Positions 6,051 to 13,124 of a DNA stretch of 15,801 nucleotides are shown here, one piece after another (position 1 is the stretch's first letter; every line of letters begins with the position of its first letter). Made by a program: the position numbers and the translations under genes. The notes beneath the pieces were generated by a model that worked only from the letters and a program-made list of their open reading frames with translations, did not search any database and had not been told where the DNA came from. This DNA is from BOG-908 sp964657885 (GTDB taxonomy: Bacteria > Pseudomonadota > Alphaproteobacteria > Acetobacterales > Acetobacteraceae), in the NCBI GenBank assembly GCA_964657885.1, contig CAZZWO010000052.1:1-15801 (forward strand), read 5' to 3'.

Positions 6051-8173
6051 TTGCAGGCCACGCGGAACAGCTGCTGGATCTCTGCACCGACCTGCTCGCT
6101 GTGTCGGATGCCGCCTGCAGCCGATGGATGCTGGTCAACCGCGTCCTTACACAAACGCTCGGATGGCCGGAACAGGAACTCACGTCCCGCAGCATCGGCG
6201 AATTCGTTGCAATCGACGACCGGCAGCATTTTGCCGATGTAGTTTCGCAGCTGCAGGATGCCGCGGAGTTCGAACAGCAGATGCTGTGCGAAAATCGGAG
6301 TTTTCGCAGCATTCATTGGCGGATTGTGAAGTCATCGGACAACGCGCTCGCCTACTGGTCGGGCCGCGACGTGACGGCGAAGCGCGCAGCGGAAGCCGCG
6401 TTGCGCGAACAGAAGGCCCGGCTGCGCGCGATCCTCGATACGACACGCGTGTATATCGGCCTGCTGTCGCCCGACGGCACGGTGCTGGAAGCAAGCCGCG
6501 CATCGCTCTCGTTCGATCCCGAGCATAGCCGCAATACGATCGGATCGCCCTATCCGGACACGCTGTGGTTCGCCCACACCGAAGGCGCCCCCGATGTGGT
6601 GCGGCGCGAAATCGCACAGGCACAGGCCGGCAACTCGGTGCGCTACGAAACCGCCCTGCAACGCGCCGACGGCGAGACGGTCAGGTTCGATTTTTCGCTG
6701 AAGCCGGTTTTCGATGACACGGGCGGAATCGCCTATCTGTTGCCGGAAGCGATCGAGATCAACGAGCGGAAACGCGCGGAAGCGGCGCTGAAGGCCAGCG
6801 AGGAACGCTTCCGGGGCTTCGCCGAAGCAACCTCGGACACGCTGTGGATCGCCGATGAGGCGGGCCAGCGCCTGGACTATGTCTCGCCCGCCTTCGAACA
6901 CATGTTCGGCGAAAGCCGTGAAGCCATCATGGCGGATTTGAGCCGGTGGCGCGACCTGATACACCCGGACGATCTGGCAGCCGCGTCCGAGCTGATGCCG
7001 CGCACGCTCGCGACCGGGAGCGCGATCGGGCACTACCGCGTCGTTCGCCCATCCGATGGGCGGACGGTCTGCCTGCGCGACAGCGGCTTTCTGATCCGCG
7101 GCAAGGACCGCCGCGTCACCCACGTCGCCGGCATCGTGCAGGACGTGACCGACATCGAAACCGCAACCCAGGCCTTGCGCAAAAGCGAACTCCGCTTCCG
7201 CACCCTGGCGGAACGCATTCCCCAACTGGTCTGGCAGTCCTGCCCCGATGGCATGTGGAACTGGGCTTCGCCGCAATGGCTCGCTTATACCGGCCAGCGC
7301 CAGGAAGACTGCCGCGGCCTTGGCTGGCTCGCCGCGGTGCACCCGGAGGATCAGAAAGCCGCTGTCGAAGCCTGGAAGGACAGCGAAACGCTCGGTCTTG
7401 TCGATGTCGAGTTCCGCGTCAAACGAGCCGCCGACGATACCTGGCGCTGGCACCAGACCCGTGCCGTGCCGGTCCGCGGCGCAACGGACGGGGGGTGCGG
7501 CGACGGCCCGATCCTGGAATGGCTCGGCACCACGACCGACGTTGATGACCTGAAACGTTTGCAGGGCCAGCAATCGGTTCTGCTCGACGAGTTGCAGCAT
7601 CGCGGCCGCAACATGCTGGCGTTGCTGCGCGTGATCGCAATGCGCAGCCTGCCGCCCTCCCCCGAACGCGACGAATACGATGCACGCCTGGCCGCATTGG
7701 GCCGGCTGCAAGGCTTCCTTTCGCGTACTCAGGACTGGGCCGTCAGTCTGCGGGACCTCGTCGATGCCGAGTTGCACGCGACGGGCGACCATGCTGCAAC
7801 GCGTATCCATATCGAGGGCCCCGCACTGGAGTTGCCGGGTGACAAGACGCAGGCGATTGCGCTTGCCTTGCACGAGCTCGCAACGAATGCCGCAAAATAC
7901 GGCGCATTCGCACAACCCGACGGCCGCCTCTCGGTCACCTGGAGCGAAGCTGTGCGCGCCGATGGCTCCGTTTGGCTCACCATCGACTGGCGGGAAACCG
8001 GGCTTTCGATGCCGCCCGGACCGCCATCCCGCCGTGGATACGGCAGCGAACTCATCGAACGGGCGTTGCCTTACCAGTTGAACGCCGAAACCAGTTTGCG
8101 ATTCCTGCCGGATGGCGTGCACTGCACGGTGGCGCTGCCGATCGACGCCGCAATGTCGCAACAGAACGACTGA
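6020..8173 (+). CDS. Soluble four-PAS HWE-family histidine kinase
   Basis: This is a sensor histidine kinase of the HWE/HisKA2 type, expected to autophosphorylate and pass phosphate to a response regulator. It is 717 residues with no membrane segment or signal peptide, so it is cytoplasmic. Four PAS-like domains lie at about 10-115, 128-250, 262-380 and 391-515; the last has the NWASPQWLAYTG and GWLAAVHPED signatures. The dimerisation box ELQHRGRN carries the phospho-acceptor H527. The ATP-binding domain has HELATNAAKYG (H618, N623), the family W-x-E as W657-R-E659, and a GYGSELI glycine loop. ATG at 6020 or 6029 is the start; neither has a strong ribosome site. Reading through the N run gives a longer product that is an artefact, because the extra 155 nt also shifts the frame. 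Its stop overlaps the response-regulator ATG, so the two are translationally coupled. The ligand is unknown. Confidence 0.9.
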   Translation: MCAMSWSKPGIAGHAEQLLDLCTDLLAVSDAACSRWMLVNRVLTQTLGWPEQELTSRSIGEFVAIDDRQHFADVVSQLQDAAEFEQQMLCENRSFRSIHWRIVKSSDNALAYWSGRDVTAKRAAEAALREQKARLRAILDTTRVYIGLLSPDGTVLEASRASLSFDPEHSRNTIGSPYPDTLWFAHTEGAPDVVRREIAQAQAGNSVRYETALQRADGETVRFDFSLKPVFDDTGGIAYLLPEAIEINERKRAEAALKASEERFRGFAEATSDTLWIADEAGQRLDYVSPAFEHMFGESREAIMADLSRWRDLIHPDDLAAASELMPRTLATGSAIGHYRVVRPSDGRTVCLRDSGFLIRGKDRRVTHVAGIVQDVTDIETATQALRKSELRFRTLAERIPQLVWQSCPDGMWNWASPQWLAYTGQRQEDCRGLGWLAAVHPEDQKAAVEAWKDSETLGLVDVEFRVKRAADDTWRWHQTRAVPVRGATDGGCGDGPILEWLGTTTDVDDLKRLQGQQSVLLDELQHRGRNMLALLRVIAMRSLPPSPERDEYDARLAALGRLQGFLSRTQDWAVSLRDLVDAELHATGDHAATRIHIEGPALELPGDKTQAIALALHELATNAAKYGAFAQPDGRLSVTWSEAVRADGSVWLTIDWRETGLSMPPGPPSRRGYGSELIERALPYQLNAETSLRFLPDGVHCTVALPIDAAMSQQND

Positions 8174-8544
8174 TGGATACGCAAGACGCCGGGCTGCACG
8201 GGCGGCGCATCCTGGTCGTCGAGGACGAGTACCTGTTGGCCGACGAGATTGCCCGCGCGTTACAGGACCGTGGCGCCGAGATCATCGGTCCGGCGCCCAG
8301 CATTGCGCGTGCGAAGTTGCTGATCGAGGGGCACCCCGGCATCGACGGCGCCTTGCTCGACGTGAACATCGGGAACGAGAAGATCTGGCCGGTCGTGGAT
8401 ATCCTGCTTGCCAGGGACGTGCTGGTAGTACTGACGACAGGCTATGACGAAGGTGCGATACCGCCGCTCTACGCCGGCCTCCCGCGTTGCGAAAAGCCTG
8501 TCCGAGGGCGCGACCTTGCCCGCGCGCTGAACGCCGCCGCCTGA
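8173..8544 (+). CDS. Single-domain response regulator (FATGUY-like)
   Basis: This is a 123-residue receiver domain with no output domain. Conserved residues are the acidic pair E17/D18 in VVEDEYLLADE, the phospho-acceptor D63 in ALLDVNIG, T88/T89 in LTTGYDEGAIPP, and K108 in CEKPV. The TTGY segment resembles the FATGY motif of alphaproteobacterial single-domain regulators that work with HWE kinases, though F and A are replaced here. Its ATG overlaps the kinase TGA by one base, making it the obvious partner. It may act as a phosphate shuttle or sink, or as a protein-binding switch. It is convergent with the MFS gene, with 1 nt between the stop codons. Confidence 0.9.
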   Translation: MDTQDAGLHGRRILVVEDEYLLADEIARALQDRGAEIIGPAPSIARAKLLIEGHPGIDGALLDVNIGNEKIWPVVDILLARDVLVVLTTGYDEGAIPPLYAGLPRCEKPVRGRDLARALNAAA

Positions 8545-8545
8545 G

Positions 8546-10000
8546 TCAGCCCGAAAGCGGCACGGCGATACTTTCCAGCGACTTGCCTTCCGCGTCGATC
8601 CCCAACCAGACCTCGACACCGGCCGCCACCAGCATCAGCACGGCTGCACCTTCGTAGCCCCAGGCAACCTCCCCTACCCCGGCGCTGATCAGGTGGCCGA
8701 ACAGCCAGGGCGCACCCACGCCACCGACCAGCGTACCCAACGCATAGAACATCGCGATTGCCAAAGCGCGTGTTTCCAACGGGAATATCTCGCTCGCGGT
8801 CAGATAGGCGGAACTGGCGGCCGCCGATGCGACAAAGAACACCCCCACCCAGCATGCCGTCTGTGTCCAGGCGTCCAGCACACCCGCATGGAACAGGAAG
8901 CCCGTTGCCGCCATCAACAATCCGGACAGACCATAGGTGCCTGCAATCATTTTCTTGCGGCCGACAGTATCGAAGAAATGCCCCAGCAGCAGCGGTCCCA
9001 TCAGGTTGCCGAGCGCCAGCGGCAATACGTACACCCCGATATGCTGCGCGGGAACCTGATACGCCTTCGTCAGAACCAGGCCGTAGGTGAAGAACACCGC
9101 GTTGAACAGGAAGGCCTGAGCCGCCATCAGGGTGAACGCCAACAGGCTTCGCCATTTGTAGGCGCCGAACATCGCCGAGAAAATCAGCCCGAAGCCGAAC
9201 GAGGTTTGCGGATGCACGGTCAGCTTGCCGCAGGCCGGCCCAAGATCGCCGCCGCCGCTTTCGGACACCCGCCGCTCCACCTCGCCGACGGTCCTTTCCG
9301 CCTCCTCGTTACGGCCGTGTGTCACCAGCCAGCGCGGGCTTTCCGGCACGAACCGGCGCAACAGCAGCACGCCCAGCCCCAGCACGCCGCCGATGCCGAA
9401 ACCGATGCGCCAGCCAAGCTGCGGCGCCACCACCCCGCCGCCCAGCAACAACAGCGATGCCGCGGCACCGAGCGCCGCCCCGCCCCAATAGCTGCCGTTG
9501 ACGATCAGGTCGATGCGGCCTCGCAACTTCGCCGGAATGAGCTCGTCGATCGCCGAATTGATCGCGGCATATTCACCGCCGATGCCGAGCCCCGTCACCA
9601 CCCGGAATGCCGCGAGCGACCAGAAATCCCACGCACAGGCTGATGCCAAAACGCCGGCGACATACAACCCGAGCGTGAGGTTGAACACCAGCCGCCGCCC
9701 GAACCTGTCTGTCAGCCAGCCGAAGAACAGCGCGCCTACAACCGCACCGGCCACGTAGGCCGACGCCATCGCGCCAATCTGCTGCGCGTTCAGCCCCAGC
9801 GTGCGCTTGTCCTGCAGCATCGGGCCGATGCTGCCGACAATGGTCACTTCCAACCCGTCCAGTACCCAGGTGATGCCAAGCGCCACGACGATCAGCAGGT
9901 GAAATCGGCTCCAGGGCAGGCGGTCCAGCCGCGCCGGGATGTCGGTTTCGATCACGTCCATGCTTGGCAGCCCCGGTGCTTTCTTGAGGGGATTGAACAT
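8546..10000 (-). CDS. MFS transporter, sugar-porter-like
   Basis: This is a major facilitator superfamily transporter of about 484 residues with 12 predicted hydrophobic segments in the inner membrane. Motif A appears in both halves (GWLTDRFGRR after TM2, HFFDTVGRKK after TM8). PESPRWLV follows TM6, as in sugar-porter-type and related metabolite:H+ symporters. TM1 carries WVLDGLEVTIVGSI. The substrate cannot be inferred from sequence. The start is ambiguous. ATG at 10000 gives MFNPLKK; ATG at 9961 gives MDVIETDIPARLDRLPW, a plausible natural N-terminus, for 471 residues. Neither has a good ribosome site, and a possible EcfG-type promoter overlapping the first ATG would favour the second. The gene is divergent from the helicase gene with a 57-nt gap. 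Confidence 0.9.
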   Translation of the reverse strand: MFNPLKKAPGLPSMDVIETDIPARLDRLPWSRFHLLIVVALGITWVLDGLEVTIVGSIGPMLQDKRTLGLNAQQIGAMASAYVAGAVVGALFFGWLTDRFGRRLVFNLTLGLYVAGVLASACAWDFWSLAAFRVVTGLGIGGEYAAINSAIDELIPAKLRGRIDLIVNGSYWGGAALGAAASLLLLGGGVVAPQLGWRIGFGIGGVLGLGVLLLRRFVPESPRWLVTHGRNEEAERTVGEVERRVSESGGGDLGPACGKLTVHPQTSFGFGLIFSAMFGAYKWRSLLAFTLMAAQAFLFNAVFFTYGLVLTKAYQVPAQHIGVYVLPLALGNLMGPLLLGHFFDTVGRKKMIAGTYGLSGLLMAATGFLFHAGVLDAWTQTACWVGVFFVASAAASSAYLTASEIFPLETRALAIAMFYALGTLVGGVGAPWLFGHLISAGVGEVAWGYEGAAVLMLVAAGVEVWLGIDAEGKSLESIAVPLSG

Positions 10001-10020
10001 CGCCGTTGCGCGGCGGTTCC
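9996..10020 (-). promoter_or_regulatory. Possible EcfG-type (general stress sigma) promoter
   Basis: On the minus strand GGAAC (10020-10016), 17 nt, then GTT (9998-9996) resembles the alphaproteobacterial EcfG consensus GGAAC-N16/17-cGTT; the base before GTT is T rather than C. If real, transcription would begin downstream of ATG 10000 and the MFS protein would start at ATG 9961. I looked by eye for GGAAC in the sense orientation upstream of the other genes and saw none. A match of this length can arise by chance. Confidence 0.3.
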
Positions 10021-10057
10021 GATGCGCGCAGGTGTAGGCTTTCGTTTCAGGCACAGC

Positions 10058-12096
10058 ATGCCCTCCAAGCCATCCTTCTGGTCCGGCCCGGTCGCCACCT
10101 TTCTCGCCGCTTCGGACAGCGCCATCATGGGAACGCTGGCCGAGGCGCAGATCCGGCATTTCCGGCTGAACGAGACGCAGCAACTTCGCGCCTGGGAAAA
10201 CAGCATCTCCATGCTGCGTGCGGCCCTCGCACCATTGCCGCAAGCCGCCACCTGGCACCTGCTGCTGGAATACCCGATGTTGCGCCTGGGCCGCCGCCCC
10301 GATGCCATCGTCCTGACCGATCGCGCCATCCTGGTGCTCGAGTTCAAGGCGGACGCCAAAGCCTTCACGCTCGCGGACCGGCGGCAGGTCGAGGATTACG
10401 CCATCGACCTGCACGATTTCCACGCCGGGTGCCGCCGTCATCCGATCGTGCCGGTCCTGGTGGCGGAGCATGCCCCCGGCGCCCCGCCGCCTTTGCCGAT
10501 GCTGCTGGCCGGCACCACGCAGGTGCTCGACGCCAGCGCCGCCACGCTACCGGCCCTTCTGCACGACGTCGCGATCCGCATGCCGGTTCCCGCCGCACCG
10601 CTCGACCCGCATGCGTGGCTCGGCGCGCCGTATTGCCCGGTGCCCAACATCATCGATGCCGCCTGCATGCTCTACGCGAAGCATGGTGTCGCCGACATCC
10701 GCGCTGCACGCGGCGATGCGACGAACCTTCGCCAAACCACCGACGCCATCCTGACCGAAATCGCCGCCGCACGGGCAGAGCGCCGGCACCTGATCCTGTT
10801 CGTCACCGGCATTCCCGGGGCCGGCAAAACCCTCTGTGGCCTGAACACGGTTTTCGGCGTGGAGTCGGGTGAGACCGGCCGCGGCACCTACCTGACCGGC
10901 AATCCCACATTGGTGCATGTATTGCGTGAGGCTTTGGCGCGCGACGCGGTCGAGTTCGGTGCAAAGCGCGGCGATGCGGACCGCCGCATGCTGGCCGCCA
11001 TCCAGCGCCTGCCGGATTTCCGCAACGAATACGTGTCGCACACGGATCACGTTCCGCCCGAGCAGGTCGTGGTCATCGACGAAGCGCAACGCTGCTGGTC
11101 GGCCACCTACGCCATTGCCAAAACCCGTGACAAGCCGGTGCGGCTGACCGCATCCGAACCCGCGCATCTGCTGGAAGCGATGTCGCGCCATCGTGGGTTT
11201 GCCGCCATCGTCTGCCTGGTTGGCGGTGGCCAGGAATCCATGATGGCGAGGGCGGTCTGGCCGAATGGGGCGAAGCGCTGCGGGATGCTCCGCCGGCAAA
11301 CGGTAAAGGCTGGCGAGTACGCGCGGCACCCGACATTCTGGCCACCGCCGACCCGCGCCAGCGTCTCGGGCCGCTTGCCGACCTTCAACCGATCCCTGCG
11401 CTGCACCTCAATGTTTCGATCAGGCACTTGCGCAGCACCGCCGCATCGGCATGGGTCAACCACGTGCTCGCCGGCGATGCCGAAACCGCCTTCGACATCG
11501 CACGGGCCGACGGCATCCCGTTCCGCCTGACCCGCAGCCTGCCGGCCTTGCGTGCCTGGCTTCGCATGCAGGCGCGGGGACTGCGGCGATGCGGATTGCT
11601 TGCAAGTTCGGGCGCGAGGCGGCTGCGCGCGGAGGGATTGGGTGCAGAACTGCCGCATATGGACTCCAGCGCCGTCGCGCACTGGTTTCTCGACCGCTTC
11701 CCCGACGATGTGCGCGCGTCCGACGCGCTGGAGGTGGTCGCTACCGAATTCAGTTGTCAGGGCCTGGAACTCGACTATTGCGGCCTGTGCTGGGGCGGTG
11801 ACCTGATCCGCCAGCCCGGCCGGACTGCATGGCGGGTGCGCCGGTTTCGTGGCACGGCCTGGCAAAATCCGGCGGGCGATGAGGCCATCGCCAACCAGCT
11901 CAACACCTACCGCGTGCTGCTGACCCGCGCGCGCTACGAAACAGCCATTTACGTGCCCCGCGGCGATGCCGCAGACCGCACGCGCGATCCGCAGACCTTG
12001 GATCGCATCGCCGGCTTCCTGACCGATTGCGGCGCGACCGCGCTCGCCGATTTGCCGGCCACCGTATCCGTCGAGCCCGAGGCGATGCTGCTGTGA
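10058..12096 (+). pseudogene. PD-(D/E)XK nuclease fused to Schlafen-like (DUF2075) helicase, frameshifted
   Basis: This is predicted to be a nucleic-acid helicase with a nuclease domain. The N-terminal part matches a PD-(D/E)XK-type core: D82 in RRPDAIVL, E95-F-K97 in VLEFKAD, then Q110 in RQVEDYAIDL. The helicase has Walker A GIPGAGKT (K257), Walker B VVVIDEAQR (D341, E342), a motif III-like LVGGGQE (Q392), and downstream motifs TEFSCQGLELDY and YRVLLTRAR. The gene is broken after GAA at 11234-11236. One missing A would restore GGGQEIHDGEGGLAEW, the family sequence, and an uninterrupted 679-residue protein to the TGA at 12096. As written, translation leaves the family frame there and stops at 11530. 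This could be a true recent mutation or a base error in the assembly. ATG at 10058 is chosen with a weak CAGG upstream. The stop overlaps the next GTG. Confidence 0.85.
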
Positions 12097-12989
12097 ACAC
12101 TCCACGTCCGCTTTCGCGCACATGCCTGCTGGCATCGCTGCTGTTTGCATCGCCCACCCGGGCCGAGGCGCTCAAGATCAGCACGTGGAACCTCAACTGG
12201 CTCACCACCCGCACGCGCGAGCAAGCCGACTTGCCGTCGGACGTGCATCGACGCGCGCCGGAAGATTTCGGCCGCCTCGCAGCCTACGCCAGGAAACTCG
12301 GCGCCGACGTCGTTGCCTTCCAGGAAGTGGATGGTCCGCAAACCGCTTCCCTGGTCTTCGATCCAGCCCGCTACAGCATTTTCACGATCGCCGAGACCGT
12401 GGTGCAACGCGTCGGCATCGCGGTCCGCACCGGTATACCGGTAACCCGGAACCCGGACTACACGGCGCTCGATGTCGAACCGTCGGCGAAATACCGGCTA
12501 CGCGACGGTCTGGATGTGACGTTGACGCTGCCGGGCGGCCATCTTTTGCGCGTGCTGGTGCTGCATTTGAAAACCGGCTGCCAAACCGACCGGATCGCAA
12601 CGTCGCATCGTCCGCAATGCGCTTTGCTCGCGCAGCAGATCCCGCCGCTCGCGCAATGGGTTGCGGCACGCCAGCACGAGGGCGTGGCGTTTCTGCTGAT
12701 CGGCGATTTCAACCGGGTGTTCGACACGCCCGAGGAGATGGGCGCTGCACTTGCACAGGCTGCTCCACTCACGCGGGTGACGCAGGGCCGGCAAAGCCCC
12801 TGCTGGGACAGCGCGCCTTTCATCGACCATATATTCGCAGGCGGCGCCGCACGAAACTGGCTGCGTCCCGACAGCCTGCGCGTGCAGGTTTTTCGCGAAC
12901 AAGAAGCCGACGAGAAAGCCGTCATGCACGACAAGGAAGCCCTGTCGGATCACTGCCCCGTCTCGGTCCTGCTCGACGACAGCGGATAA
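12093..12989 (+). CDS. Secreted endonuclease/exonuclease/phosphatase-family hydrolase
   Basis: This is a 298-residue metal-dependent phosphoesterase-fold protein. A cleavable signal peptide is suggested by a basic start (RPLSR), a hydrophobic core (CLLASLLFAS) and a TRA-EA site near residues 24-26, so it should act outside the cytoplasm. The family's catalytic set is complete: WNLNW (N33), FQEVD (E78), HLKTGC, GDFN (D205, N207), IDHIF, and SDH (D286, H287). Substrate may be DNA, RNA or a small phosphodiester; it cannot be told from sequence. GTG at 12093 overlaps the TGA of the helicase gene (GTGA), with GAGG about 10 nt upstream, implying translational coupling. The restored helicase reading frame would terminate exactly here, which supports the two being one transcription unit. 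Confidence 0.9.
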   Translation: MNTPRPLSRTCLLASLLFASPTRAEALKISTWNLNWLTTRTREQADLPSDVHRRAPEDFGRLAAYARKLGADVVAFQEVDGPQTASLVFDPARYSIFTIAETVVQRVGIAVRTGIPVTRNPDYTALDVEPSAKYRLRDGLDVTLTLPGGHLLRVLVLHLKTGCQTDRIATSHRPQCALLAQQIPPLAQWVAARQHEGVAFLLIGDFNRVFDTPEEMGAALAQAAPLTRVTQGRQSPCWDSAPFIDHIFAGGAARNWLRPDSLRVQVFREQEADEKAVMHDKEALSDHCPVSVLLDDSG

Positions 12990-13063
12990 CAGTTGGTTGT
13001 TGAAGGACGGCGGCGTGCAACCGATGCCCGCTCAAAACTAAGTGATGACGTGAACGGGTCGTT

Positions 13064-13101
13064 CCGGTTGCTGCCGGGTCGATCTCATCGTACCCAACCG
13101 G
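13064..13101 (+). promoter_or_regulatory. Hairpin in the 5' leader of the S53 peptidase gene
   Basis: CCGGTT (13064-13069) pairs with AACCGG (13096-13101). After a 6-nt bulge, GGGTCGAT (13076-13083) pairs with ATCG (13087-13090) and ACCC (13092-13095), with one bulged T. The loop is CTC. The stem, about 14 bp in total, ends less than 10 nt before the purine-rich ribosome site AAGGTGGGA. It could influence translation or mRNA stability; no known riboswitch class is recognised. Confidence 0.4.
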
Positions 13102-13124
13102 CCTCCTCAAGGTGGGACGATCAC

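Noticed and set aside
6332..8161. 609-codon minus-strand frame opposite the kinase
   Set aside because: It is antisense shadow of the kinase; no domain motifs and skewed composition.
5831..8173. 780-residue kinase starting before the N run
   Set aside because: It translates through the 100 N placeholder and reads the duplicated block in two different frames; the 55-nt flank identity shows this is an artefact.
8693..9643. 316-codon plus-strand frame opposite the MFS gene
   Set aside because: It is Gln/Arg/His/Pro-rich shadow translation with no recognisable motif.
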